Shown piece by piece: positions 22,578 to 32,976 of a DNA stretch of 64,000 bases. Position 1 is the stretch's first letter. Every line of letters starts with the position of its first letter. Source of the DNA: Hortaea werneckii (taxonomy: Eukaryota; Ascomycota; Dothideomycetes; Mycosphaerellales; Teratosphaeriaceae); the NCBI GenBank assembly GCA_037044905.1, contig JBAOKB010000077.1, forward strand, positions 372,001 to 436,000, given 5' to 3'. The notes beneath the pieces are model-generated. The model saw nothing but the letters and a program-made list of their open reading frames with translations, ran no database searches and was not told the origin of the DNA. The translations under genes and the position numbers were made by a program.

Positions 22578-24369
22578 CTACTGTCTTAAGCTGACACCGA
22601 TACTCGACAAGTACTCGCACCTGCCTTGCTGGTCGGCTGGAACGGTCTCCATCTGGGTGTTGTTGGTCTGGAACATCAACCGCGCGAATTCGTTATCCTT
22701 GCTCCAGCCTGCCACTCTGGGCTGCCGGGCAAGCGGTGCGTGTTGGGATCGTAGCATCTGATGAAACTGGTCCAGTACCCTTGGACTACATCCACAATGG
22801 GATAGTTGAGCCCGCCTTGCTGGTACGAGTCCGGTGCACCTCCATTGGTGTTGCTAGACAATGTGTCAGTGATCATACGATCATACACACGTCCTCCGAT
22901 ATGGTTTGTATGCTTACCTTGGACCCCAAATTGCATTCACCTCAATCGTATGGGACACACCATTTCCTGTGACTGGTCAGTCTTTTACATTTGGCCTCAA
23001 AACTTCAGAGCCGGCACTCACCATTTGCAGCGGCAGGCGGATCAATGACATTCCAGCGGTAATTCCAGTTGGGCAAGCTCATGTTCGCCTGGGTCCCGCT
23101 GATGAAGATGCCAGGGCAGATGTACCTCAGCTCGCCGTAACCCTGGCTGACCTGTCTCCAGTACCTGCCAGCATCCGGGAACGTCGGCGTGCCTTCAACA
23201 GGGTAAAGCTCGTTCCACCTCCTGAGCTGAGGGAGCGTGAAAGCCGGGAAATTGTCTTTCATGAAACGTATCGCTCTCACCAATGGAGCTCGTGTTCTTC
23301 GGTGTGAAGATGGTGCCTTCATTCGTGTCATCGCCAGCAATGGATGGCAGGCGGACAAAAGCTCCTTGAGCGTATGCGCGGTACGTATAGTCTGTGATGA
23401 AGTCAAAGTCCAGCACAGGCCCATACATGTACAGAGGCGGGTTTTGGGCGCCAGGGAAGGGAGTGTTGAAGTTTTCCTCTTGGAGCTCAGTGGCCGTCAA
23501 GCTGCGCAGGCATGCGAGCGTGTCAACACTCGATGCGCAGCCTGTGCGAATGACCAGGTTGTCGTAGCTGAACTGGGACTCGCTGATGGTGCGAAGGGCG
23601 GAGAAAGACTGGAGATTCGGCGGCCGTCGCGTGGAACAACCCGTCGTCTCTTCCGCCGTAAGCAGTGACGTGCAAGTTCACGGACTGAGCGCCGGCACTG
23701 TCTCCGCCCATGGTGACATGGCATTCATCGCCACCGAAGTGGTGAATGTATTTCTGGACCCAGTGTAGAGCAGCACGCTGGTCTTTGAGGCCATTGTTGA
23801 CACTACCTCCAGCCGTCACTTCCCGTCCGGCGAGGAATCCGTATGGACCAACGCGATAGTTGAAGTTGACAACGACAATGTTCATGTCACTTGCCTCGAT
23901 GAGGCCGGAGCCGTTGTAGTTGGCATTGCTGTTGGTGTTGAATCCACCACCTTGGATAAAGAAGAAGACAGGCAGTTTCGACCATTTCGTCGTGTTAGAC
24001 GGAGCGTAAATATCCTAGCAGTGAACGACGTTAATTGCAAGACACCAATATCCTACATGATTGATGGTCATACCATGAACAAGCAATCCTCACTGCTTTC
24101 ATTTGTCGGCGGCCCCTTGTCGGTGCCCAGACATATCGGTCCATGAGCATCGGCATCGATCACCGTGCCGTTCGTAGACAAGGGTGCTTGCGGTGCAGCA
24201 AACCGAAGGTCCCCAAAGGTGGTGCTGCATACCGTATTCCTAGCCACTGCGTAACGCCATTGGGCAAGGAAGTCCCGCGGTAAGAGCTGTAGTCCAGGTT
24301 CACGACAGGTTGCACAGCTCTAGCCAAGCCGTACAGGCATGTGCTTACTGATAAAAGATCGCCGCGCAT
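22578..24369 (-). CDS. Type-B carboxylesterase/lipase with four frame breaks
   Basis: Exons 24369-24074, 24014-23022, 22966-22918 and 22853-22578; introns of 59, 55 and 64 nt with GTATGA, GTGAGT and GTAAGC donors. Net length is 1614 nt, about 537 aa. Alpha/beta-hydrolase landmarks are SLPNGVTQWLGIRYAAPPLG near the N-terminus, the disulphide-region SSEDCLFM, the oxyanion-hole GGGF, the nucleophile elbow GGDSAGAQS and GDDTNEGTIF with the expected acidic residue. It likely hydrolyses esters, possibly extracellularly, though the N-terminal 15 residues are not a clean signal peptide, so a further first exon is possible. Frame changes occur near 24212 (one lost in a G run), 23611 (one extra C), 23265 (one extra T) and 22706 (one lost). 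They cancel to zero. Confidence 0.82.
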
Positions 24370-24955
24370 ATTGCTTCGACTGTAAAGATGTTACACACAC
24401 AGACTATTTTTTGTCTCTTGCCAACAGCAGGCGGCCATCTTATACTATTGACTCGACCCGCCGCTTTCTCCATGATGGTTGCCATGGGACATTGCTCCCG
24501 CTTCGAGGGACAGACTAGTGTTACAAGGTAACTGCGAGTTCTCATTTGACTTCCAAGGCACATGCCACGGATTGGTCATTTGGCAAATAGCAAGCACGAG
24601 TCCAGAGTGCAGATCACAAGAGGCTAGCGGGAAGCCGTTGCGGATTGTGGAGGGAACCCCATGTGGCGCCCGCTGGGGAATCCGCGGCAACATGTTGCTG
24701 CAGAGACAGGGAGATGAGAGCTCGGGCCGTCAATAGGCGCTGGACTTCCAAGTGGGCACTGCAAATTGAACGATGAAGTTATTATCCATGATGTTCGAAG
24801 CGGCGGTGCTAGGCAGGAATGACAAGATACGGCTTCCTAGCCAGGAAATACTTAGAAGTACATTATACAGAAGTGACACTGAATGTCTATTTAACCCACG
24901 AAGCCTGGTTGGGGTATCTTGATGCGCTTTCTTAGGGTATGAATCAACAAAATTC
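24370..24955. other. Gap between the esterase promoter and SWC4 3' end
   Basis: I see no supported gene in this 586-bp gap. It holds the upstream region of the esterase and the 3' end of SWC4. Confidence 0.45.
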
Positions 24956-26270
24956 TCACTGCCCCGTTTCTGCTTGCCTGACGCGAAGTTCTTGTTCCTC
25001 TTTCTCAGCCAGCTTGCGCATGTCAAGCAGCGTGTGCACCTTCGACATGATGGTCTCAAACTGCTCGATGACCGGCACGGTGGGCAAGGGAATCAGCTCC
25101 GGTACGCCGATGTGCTGCAGAAGGGTGCTAATCTTCTCCGTCTGGATTTGAGACTTAGCCACACGCGGCTTGGACAGCCGGTCCGAGGCGAAGCTGATAC
25201 CACTAGGCAACTTCTCGTTCGCCTGAAGTACCCCGAAACGCGTGAGATCGGCCTTAGAGAGATCGGTAGATGTTTCGTTTTCCGCCGGGGCCGGTGGTGG
25301 TGGTGCGCTTGCCTGTGGTTGATTGGGACGTGGCTGTGTGTCTGTCGATCGTAGACGCTGTACTCGTCGGGCTTTGTCTGCTTGAAGCAGCTGTTGCCAG
25401 AGTGTCGTGAGTGCTTGAGAGGTGGAGTACTGGTATCCGCTGCTGTCTGCTTGTGGATGATGTAGACGGCGACGTAGATCCTAAAGCAGTGTCAACAAAG
25501 CTACTCCAACAACAAATGGAACGACGTTTACTCACCTCCCGCTCCGCATCGAGGGTTGACTGGTGTAGCATGATTCGCTGCAACTCGCCCAGCAGCACTG
25601 TCTCCTCATCCACCTCGCTCCTTGATCTGCTCAAGTGCCCTTCTGCCAACTTCTTCCGCGATCCTTCCTTTTGAGGATCAAAGGATTTCAGCGTCTCATA
25701 GAGGTCGTATTCCGGCCCAGTCATTGATGATATTGGTGTTTGATGGCTGAGGATTCTCGATGATATGAAGTAGAATCGCGCCTTCAAGTCTTCCATACTC
25801 CGTGGTCTTTCGGATTCGTATCGGTCAATGATTACTGGCCATTTCCCACTACATTCCCGATACGTCTCCATGAGATAATCGGTCTCATCTTTTGTCCACG
25901 AAGGATCAACTAAGTCCTTCTCGTAGACTTCTGGGGTGTACGTAGGTACGTCAGGAACGACATTATACTTGGTAAACCTCTCGCTAGACTGGGAATCAGG
26001 AAGAGGTGGGGCTTCACGATTCCAACGCCTCAAGGGTAACTTCTCCTGGTGACTGGCGGTAGGTAAAGGTTCGCAGGTCCAATGCGCTGATCGTACGCGA
26101 GACCGTAGTGGTGGCTTCTTGAACCGGCGAGGCTTGATTATCGGCGCTGAAGGGCGGTGTCTGTTGGAAGCCTGCTGGGCATGCTGGGTAGGACGCGACC
26201 CTGCCTGTTGGCTCGGCCCAGGTGTGAAGTCCGCGCCCAGAGCGGCTCGGATGTCCGCTCCTGACGCCAT
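24956..26270 (-). CDS. SWC4: SWC4 (DMAP1-like), chromatin-remodelling subunit
   Basis: Exons 26270-25536 and 25480-24956 (55-nt intron, GTGAGT donor, phase 0) give 419 aa with no frame break. Swc4/DMAP1 is shared by the SWR1 complex, which deposits H2A.Z, and the NuA4 histone acetyltransferase. The N-terminus starts MASGADIRAALG. A SANT/Myb-like domain at about residues 121-172 reads DPSWTKDETDYLMETYREC...WPVIIDRY, followed by RSMEDLKARFYFISSRIL. A coiled-coil region follows (QRIMLHQSTLDAERE, spliced to DLRRRLHH). The conserved C-terminal part is KPRVAKSQIQTEKISTLLQ...GVPELIPLPTVPVIEQFE. It is shorter than some filamentous-fungal homologues. The ATG at 26270 is used because the codon before it is TTG. 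Confidence 0.93.
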
Positions 26271-27789
26271 CAAGAACCTTTGGTGAGCAATGCGCTGGTG
26301 TCGGAGCTACGTGTGTAGAGTGGCAAACGCCGGAAGGCAGAGTCGTTCCAGGCCCTTTTACAATCTGATTGTGCGATGGATGGGTGCAATCTTCGTTGGT
26401 GCAGCTTGGTTTGATGATATCTAGACCGATTTTCCGCGGATAATACTTAGGTTTGCGTCCAATGCGGCGTCTCAGTCTGTTGCGGCGTTCACCACGAGGG
26501 CTGGGGTTCCTATGAGGAAAATATCAGCAAAATGCGTGCCATGGCCATAGTAGCGAGCAAATAATTGACGGTGAATGTTTCAAGAACGACACCCTAGAAA
26601 CAGATTCCTATTCAATATAGATCGCGACAAGCAAATTGTGTTTGTCGCGAGGCTGTTGGCAAGCTGCACTCCCCAATAATACGCGGACAGGCCATTCTCT
26701 GATAGGGAAAATGTTTGGCTCAAGTGATGCTCCCAACGCGCCGCAAAGGCAAAAGAGCTTCCTCTTGGGTAAAAGCTGCGAAAAGAATGCAAGTCCGTCC
26801 TCAGGGCCAGGAAATAGGTATGCCGCGGTCCAAAGGGGTGATTCGCAGCAGCAGGTTGGTAGATACCGTTTTGTTGACAGGGTTCCGGCTCCAGTAATCG
26901 TCATACGATCGAATGATGTTCTGAAAGAGTTACTTACATGCGGCAGTCCTGCTAGCGACGCTCCAGGTACCCTGCACTGACAACAAGGACAAAGCTGACT
27001 GAGATAAGAATTCCAATATCCACACCCAACGCTACCATGGCGCGGTTGGATTCGAAGTTGCAAGTGAGTGCCGGATGTATGGCTAGTGTTTTGAAGCAAT
27101 ATCGGATGGTATGATAGAGGGATGTCGAAAGGGAAGCTGAACTCGAGGTTCAAACAGCGGAGCGCACGGACCATGTCTTGGCTTCAAAGCGGCCAGTCCG
27201 ACGGAGTAGGGGAAGAGATCCAGGTGTTGCACGCGAGATGATAATAATCCTCATTCGAACGGTACAGCAAAAACGATTGCGTTCACATGAAACTTTACGA
27301 TGACAAAACTGTACTAAAAAGTGCTCCGAACCAAGCACATTGTAAAATTCTTTTGATGCAGTAGTATCATGAAAGGAGTGGAGCCAAGGCTCTTTCCACA
27401 TTGCAATATCGCGTCTGTCTATTTCAAACCGACCACTACAATTCCAGATGCCTCATTCTTGACACTGAGAGCATGGCTTTGGTGATCGTACAAGTCGTCT
27501 TAGTATACACATGCTCCCAACCGCCGTTGTCAAGAGCATAGTTAGAATCCGCTCATTGTGTGCCATCCCATCAACATTGCCATCGCAGTGAATTGCTCGT
27601 CTGCTTAGTGGATAGGGTCACTCCGAGGTCTTAGATGTGAGTACGGATGGATTACGAACTTCAGGGCCGGCAGCAAGAAGGTCTCCGGTAGGAGTTCGGG
27701 GACGCGAGTTTCCTAGCGGATTGATGCCGCGCTGTTTGGCAGGCATAGCCTCAAGGTGAGCCTGATTGAAAGCCAGAAAGTGTCCCCTT
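26271..27789. other. Intergenic stretch upstream of SWC4
   Basis: I see no firmly supported gene. A 28-codon minus-strand frame at 26952-27038 encodes one hydrophobic helix (VDIGILISVSFVLVVSAGYL). A strong GTAAGTAAC donor-like site follows about 12 nt downstream, so a small or broken spliced gene is possible. A 188-codon minus-strand frame at 26608-27174 covers the same bases but has no recognisable domain. Confidence 0.35.
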
Positions 27790-28444
27790 TCACGCTGCTA
27801 CATCCACTTTGTCTGCCGTCTCTTGCTGGAAGGGGTCATTGCCTTGAAGCAGAGACACCTTCTGCCCTCCCTCCGGTTCAAGGCTCCATTCATGTGTCTG
27901 AAACTGTGCGCAAAAGTCAGCCATATGCCCAAAGCCTCCGTTACAGCTTTGCTGTATCATCCAAAACACGATAAAAAACACATACATATCCCATCCTTGT
28001 TGGCCTATCGCTTTTGAACCTCATCAGACCTTGGCATTTTGTCCCTTTGACCCAGAAGCTGATATCTATTCTTCCATGCAGTTGGTTTATCTCGCCGCGT
28101 ATCCATGGTATTTGGCTCGCAAAGTATATCTCATCGCCCAGTATTTCCCGTGCTTCGGCGTTCGTCCGCAGCGCATACAACGTGCTGCTCACCACCGAGC
28201 TCGACTGTTTCTGGTAGTTGAAGATACCGAGCATCGACGCCGTCATCACTACTGCGAACATAGGCAAGGTTTTGAGCCATCGTGGAATACCGGTCGATAT
28301 GGTAGGGAGAGCTCTGTCGCCCCGGCGCTCCATCAGAGGGCCCGAGCCCGGTCGAGGCGCTTCGACAAGAGTCCGGCGAGGAACGGCATGTTGAATGAAT
28401 AATTGCTGCAGCCTCACAGGCCGTATGCGTGGTTGTGGCATCAT
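27790..28444 (-). CDS. COA1: Cytochrome c oxidase assembly factor Coa1
   Basis: Exons 28444-27986 and 27903-27790 (82-nt intron, GTATGT donor, phase 0) give 190 aa. Coa1 acts in the mitochondrial inner membrane in early Cox1 maturation. The N-terminus is Arg-rich and lacks acidic residues for about 40 positions, as a mitochondrial presequence should. One TM segment, WLKTLPMFAVVMTASMLGIF, is followed by SSSVVSSTLYALRTNAEAREILGDEIYF, the family's core. Then come IPWIRGEINQLHGRIDISFWVKG and the spliced end FQTHEWSLEPEGG. The start at 28444 gives a Met-Met N-terminus; an in-frame upstream start would add 17 hydrophobic, less fitting residues. No frame break. Confidence 0.88.
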
Positions 28445-28872
28445 GGTGTTGATGTGGTAGAGAACAAAGGCGCATCCTAACGCGGAAGTCCGCAATCCAT
28501 GCAGATGCCAAGCCCGTCGTTTAGGATAGGTATATGCACGTCATTAGGAGGTACAGCAAGTGAGACGACCCGATTGCGCACAATAATCTTGGGACTGCGA
28601 CGCAAATTGAAGAAGCAGTACATTTCATGGTAGTCATTCATTCAGTATAAAAAGCTTACGGCTCTCACCAGAGCGCAACCAAGACGCCTCGCTAAGTCGA
28701 ACTGTGAAAATTCATCTACAAATCCCATCCCTTCGAGGTATCATCACTGTAACGCCCATAGAACAGTCATCCCGCCCTCTCAGTATGCTTCGCAATTCGC
28801 AGCCGTATTGCAGACTTTCCGATTGTCCTCGGCATTCGTATCACCTTTCGCTATGCTTGCCACATGATTGCT
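28445..28872. other. Gap upstream of COA1
   Basis: This 428-bp gap has no supported coding region. It should include the COA1 promoter and the 3' end of the acidic-tail gene. Confidence 0.45.
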
Positions 28873-29397
28873 TCACTTCGACGAAACAAGGCCCTCGGCT
28901 TCGTTGTGCTTGTCGTTGCTCTCCTCGTCATCGTCCTTGTTGTCATCCATGCCTTCAGATTCAGAGCTGTCGCCCTTGTCTCGGTCGCCATCCTCATCAC
29001 CATCTTCGTCGCTGTCGCTGTCAGGGAAGTGGATGGAGAATGGAGACAACGCTTCATCGACATCATCCTCCGGGAAAACCGAGATGGATCTCCAGTTCTT
29101 GTCCTTCTGAAAGCGCCCAAGCACATAGAACCAGTAGCGGCAATCTTGCTTGCGAGCTGCGATGTCTGCTTCAACGTCGACGGGTGGCTGAGGCATAAGC
29201 AGCTTCAGATACGGACGCTGGATCTCTGGCGTCTTGTCCTGCTTTGGCGACGGTGGGATGATTTCTTCATCTTTCTCGGCCTTGGGCACGGTGTTCTGCA
29301 CCGTCGATAGTGGCTTTGGAATGCTCAATTGGGCTTTGACGTCCGCGAACTTGTTGGTAGCAAAGACTGTTGTCGTTGGAGAAGGTGCTGCCGACAT
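28873..29397 (-). CDS. Hypothetical protein with acidic tail, paralogue of the upstream neighbour
   Basis: This 174-aa single-exon protein is not recognised. Residues 1-65 are polar. A central block reads CRYWFYVLGRFQKDKNWRSISVFPEDDVDEAL. The last 50 residues are strongly acidic (Asp/Glu/Ser runs such as DSDSDEDGDEDGDRDK). No signal peptide or TM segment is seen. The segment NWRSISVFPEDDVDEALS is similar to DWRNFAVFHDNDVDQSMS in the adjacent upstream gene on the same strand, suggesting tandem duplication of one short family. The acidic tail suggests a nuclear or chaperone-like role, but that is only compositional. Confidence 0.65.
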   Translation of the reverse strand: MSAAPSPTTTVFATNKFADVKAQLSIPKPLSTVQNTVPKAEKDEEIIPPSPKQDKTPEIQRPYLKLLMPQPPVDVEADIAARKQDCRYWFYVLGRFQKDKNWRSISVFPEDDVDEALSPFSIHFPDSDSDEDGDEDGDRDKGDSSESEGMDDNKDDDEESNDKHNEAEGLVSSK

Positions 29398-29648
29398 TTT
29401 GAAGGTTTGATGTGGTGGTTCAGTATGGTTCAGTTTTTCGTTGTGTGTGGGCAGACAGAAGTTTTCGAGAGTCGTCTCGAGTTTTGTGCGTGAGCACGTA
29501 AAAAGGGTGGCTGGTTGCGGCTGCTGGCAAAGTCGGCGTGTGTGTTGAGGTCAAATTCGCGGAGTGTCACAAGCTTCGTCCCATGGATGTGCAAATGCGC
29601 GAATTCACAGCATAGCCACACAACCAATGCATGCGGTCAAGGCCAATG

Positions 29649-30152
29649 CTAACCGATCATGTCCACCTCAATCGACTTGTCGCTGTCATCTGTCCCAAAA
29701 CTGTTCAGATGCGCCCACTTCCTCTCAAAGTCTGCCTGTCTTTTATTTGCAAGATCCACAGCGGACATGCTTTGATCGACGTCATTATCGTGGAAGACAG
29801 CGAAATTCCTCCAATCTCTGCAACCTTTTTGTTGCTTCATGCTGTCGACTATGTTGCTATAAGTCTTCGGCTGGCTCAAGCGTAAGCACCTGGAGGCTCG
29901 CGGCTCTGGTGGCACTGGCATCATCATGGCCTCTATCTTAGGATCTGAGACGCGCTTGCATGGTGGCAGCTTCGAAACGCTGTCGTTGGAGGTGCTGCTC
30001 GATCTCGAATCCTGGCTGGCATGTCTTCGAAGTATGCGCGCCGACTTGGACTTTGGAGGGGCTTGCGGGCGTGGCCGGGGTGCCTCATTTCCATTTTCGT
30101 CGAGTGTGTGCAAGCCATTTGCGCCAGCTGCTTTGAAACAGTTGAGTCGCAT
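29649..30152 (-). CDS. Hypothetical protein, tandem paralogue of the acidic-tail protein
   Basis: This 167-aa single-exon protein is not recognised. The N-terminal 70 residues are basic and Ser-rich (RRHASQDSRSSSTSNDS). Then come KTYSNIVDSMKQQKGCRDWRNFAVFHDNDVDQSMSA and an aromatic/charged helix ADFERKWAHLNSF with an acidic end. The W-R-x-x-x-V-F-x-x-x-D-V-D core aligns with its downstream neighbour, 251 bp away on the same strand. It lacks the long Asp/Glu tail of that neighbour. No signal peptide or TM segment is seen. Confidence 0.6.
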   Translation of the reverse strand: MRLNCFKAAGANGLHTLDENGNEAPRPRPQAPPKSKSARILRRHASQDSRSSSTSNDSVSKLPPCKRVSDPKIEAMMMPVPPEPRASRCLRLSQPKTYSNIVDSMKQQKGCRDWRNFAVFHDNDVDQSMSAVDLANKRQADFERKWAHLNSFGTDDSDKSIEVDMIG

Positions 30153-31611
30153 CCTGTTGTTTATTCTTGTGTTTGTATGTTGTCGTAAAGTCGTCGGTAT
30201 ATAAGGGTATCGTTATAGAGTTATTGGGTGTATTATTACAGCTCGTGAATGCAGCACCTGCAGCGAAGTAGGCACTTCGCCGATCGCGGAGAGATGCTTG
30301 TTGGGTTTATGTCTTCTGGCAAAGATTAAAATAAATGACCAAGAAGCTTGTGAGTTCCTGGAGCCCGGCCACACATCGATTTGGTCTGATCATCCATGTT
30401 CCCCTACGTGAGTGTTGTCGGATGTAAGAGTGAGAAATTATCATTGGGGACACGAGAAAGATAGTTGAGAGAGCGGACATGCTGGAGCGGACCCACCCAC
30501 CCCAGGGCAATCGCGGCAAACCTAATCATCCAAGCTCTGGGGACTACGGGACACACGGCAGGCCTCATCGCACTGTTGCGCGAGAACCATCACGGGACCG
30601 GTCGTCTTTCATGCGAAAGGCCGACAATAAGACGCTAATTTGGGGAGACAAAGATACCCTTCATTCCTTCGCTTGTCTTGTGCTTTGTTCCGGGAATGCG
30701 GCCCTTGCAGGCTCGTCATCGCCCCAAGACGCTCTGTGTGCAGTCTTGGCCGTGCCACTTCGTACAGCGCATGCCGTCCGCGTCCAAGAATACTGATGTC
30801 ATTTCTATAACAAAGCGATTTAGAGATGAATCAGAGCTCGGATCTCAGCCCGCGTCAAAAAAGCAACTGGCGAGGGATAGATTGGCCCAGGCGTATACTG
30901 TAGCTTGCTTTTGCACCGGCAATGCAAATTCAGGCAACCCGAATCTCTGCTCGCGCCTGTGATCCCATCGACGTGCATACGGCGCGTGGGGGGGAGTCTG
31001 GGGTACATCTGCGTCTGCAGCGTTCCTCACCTATCTCCTAGGCGTGGCGCTTAGTGTGCCCCCGCAGGAATAGGGCGAGCAATGAAAGACGTTCGGTTCA
31101 CAAGGCATGCGGGAAAGTTTCCACCGTTCCCTCTCAGACGAGCTTGTGGGAGCGAAACAGCCGAGATGCTATACAGAGCGAATGACAATGAGTTCCAAGC
31201 ACTCGAAGCTCAGTAGGCTTCTTCAGATGGATTCGGTACCATTTCCTATGCCAGGAGTCTAGGTAATCCTTTGGAGTTACGGTCTAATCATTGGAATTGC
31301 TCGTTTAGCCAAAGGCTGCTGGCCAGTCGATGAATGCACTGGCATTGCCAAACTTGATCACGCTCGCTTCCTCTGACCCTCTCAACCTTCGCAGAGCCTG
31401 CAAACAAGCCACATGCATGGTGCATCAGTACCAGACCTGCAGCAAGGTCCGCGGCATAGTGCTCATCTTGATTGCCACGGACTTTCACAGCGATTAGCCG
31501 CCTAAGCTGAGCTCGTCGCCTGACAGCTTTGAAACTAGGTGCGTCTCACTGCTATTGCTTCCTCCTGATCACGCATCTGCCGAACGATCAGCGTTTCGTT
31601 CCAATCATCGT
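30153..31611. other. Intergenic stretch
   Basis: I see no supported gene. A 66-codon minus-strand frame at 31288-31488 contains AADLAAGLVLMHHACGL, which looks protein-like, but I could not extend it into a family. Confidence 0.4.
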
Positions 31612-32421
31612 TCATTTGATCACGCACAGCGTTATGTTCTCCCTTGCATACACATCCTTATCGGGATCGTCGGCAACATCCTCAACGAACATGGTCTTCT
31701 TGATCGCTTTCATGAACTGCATGTCGGCTCGTCTTCGTTTTTTGAAACAGAAGTAGCAGGTTGTGTTGGGACCAACCAGCTCTTCCAGCGTCTGCTGCAG
31801 CAACGGAAAAGCCGGCTCAAAGTACACACAGTCTGCAGCGAGCACTACGTCCGGGTGGGCAGGTACAGCTTCGGGTTTCGCGCCGCCCCAATTGTAGACG
31901 GCTGCGTGGACTTTGCCTTGCAGCTCATTCAGCGCGATATTTTGCTGCATGAGGTTCAACATTGAGTCCATGTCCGTGATGTGAAGGGCCTGGTCCGGCT
32001 GACATCCCAAGGCAATGGCAAGCCTATTGAATACCCGTCAGCTGTGCTACTCGGCCAAGGCGTTTTTGCGTGCATATACCCAACTAGGCCGCCTCCTGCT
32101 CCCAGCTCAACGCTGTTTCACCCAATCAGTCACCTGTACCTATACGAGCCCTAAAGGGATGCAGCGTCCTACAAACATTGTGGAGCGTTTCAGTTCATCC
32201 TTCTTTTTCCGTAGCAAGTACTTCGCAAGGACCCGTCCGGCTGGCCAAGCTTGCCCTCCATTGCCCTTGGCAAGATCCTCATGTAGCTTCAGAGGGGTCT
32301 GCAGTAAGCCGTCGAAATCTACTTCTCCGGTCCCGGCTTGCTTCTGCGTACGAGACGATACGAGATCTTCGCTTATGGCAAAGCCATCGAATGGGTTCGA
32401 GGTTGCTTCGTCATCCGACAT
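31612..32421 (-). CDS. EFM6: Protein-lysine methyltransferase, EFM6-like
   Basis: Exons 32421-32177, 32112-32080 (a 33-nt exon) and 32023-31612 sum to 690 nt, or 229 aa. The fold is a seven-beta-strand SAM-dependent methyltransferase of the METTL21 group: GQAWPAGRVLAKYLL, then STIVELGAGGGLVGLAIALG (the SAM-binding loop, assembled across both introns), ITDMDSMLNLMQQNIALN, and VVLAADCVYFEPAFPLLQQTL. The tail CYFCFKKRRRADMQFMKAI fits yeast Efm6, which methylates a lysine of translation elongation factor 1A. Intron 1 requires a GTTTGT donor, atypical but the only choice that yields the motif in frame; intron 2 uses GTATAT. The exact target is inferred from the family, and other METTL21-type substrates are possible. 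No frame break. Confidence 0.85.
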
Positions 32422-32976
32422 CTTCGAGGCGTGTGAGAGAGGTATTCAGTTAGGTGGAGAATGTGGCGAGAAAAAGGGCGTAAAGTGGTCTGTGCTGATC
32501 GCGCCTTCTCCATTCTCGAAGCCACTTGGTGAATGAAGTACGACATAAGAGCGATGTGAGACTGTAGCTTTACCGCAGATTCTAAAGAAGTATCACTGAG
32601 ATATTGAAGTATAATACCTGTAATCATTTTCTGATGGTCGCGGGTCATCACTGACAAACTCACTACAGCAGGCCGAGTTCACTGTACATTTTTGGCGGGG
32701 GAAAAAAGGAAAGGAAACAAGACGCAAGCGTCATCAGAGCTGGAGAGTTCCGTAGGACTATAGAACTCCCACGAGCAGATAGGCCAGTGGCCTGCAATTA
32801 TCCTCGTCTGCAGAAGCAACACTCAAGGGCATGCCTTCAAGGAGAGCTAAACAGCCTTGAACCCAGCCAGGTGAACTTTTGGCATGCGCTTTACAACTAC
32901 ACGCTTAGAACCTCTAATATCTTCCGCTTCTGCCTGTTGAGATCAGGATACGGCGTCTCATATCTGTCGGTCTTCC
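32422..32976. other. Gap between EFM6 and PHO81
   Basis: This 555-bp stretch has no supported coding region. It separates the 3' end of PHO81 from the start of EFM6 on the same strand. Confidence 0.45.

Noticed and set aside
31288..31488. A fragment resembling part of a phosphatase (AADLAAGLVLMHHACGL)
   Set aside because: It is too short to assign, no flanking family sequence was found in any frame, and the resemblance is weak.
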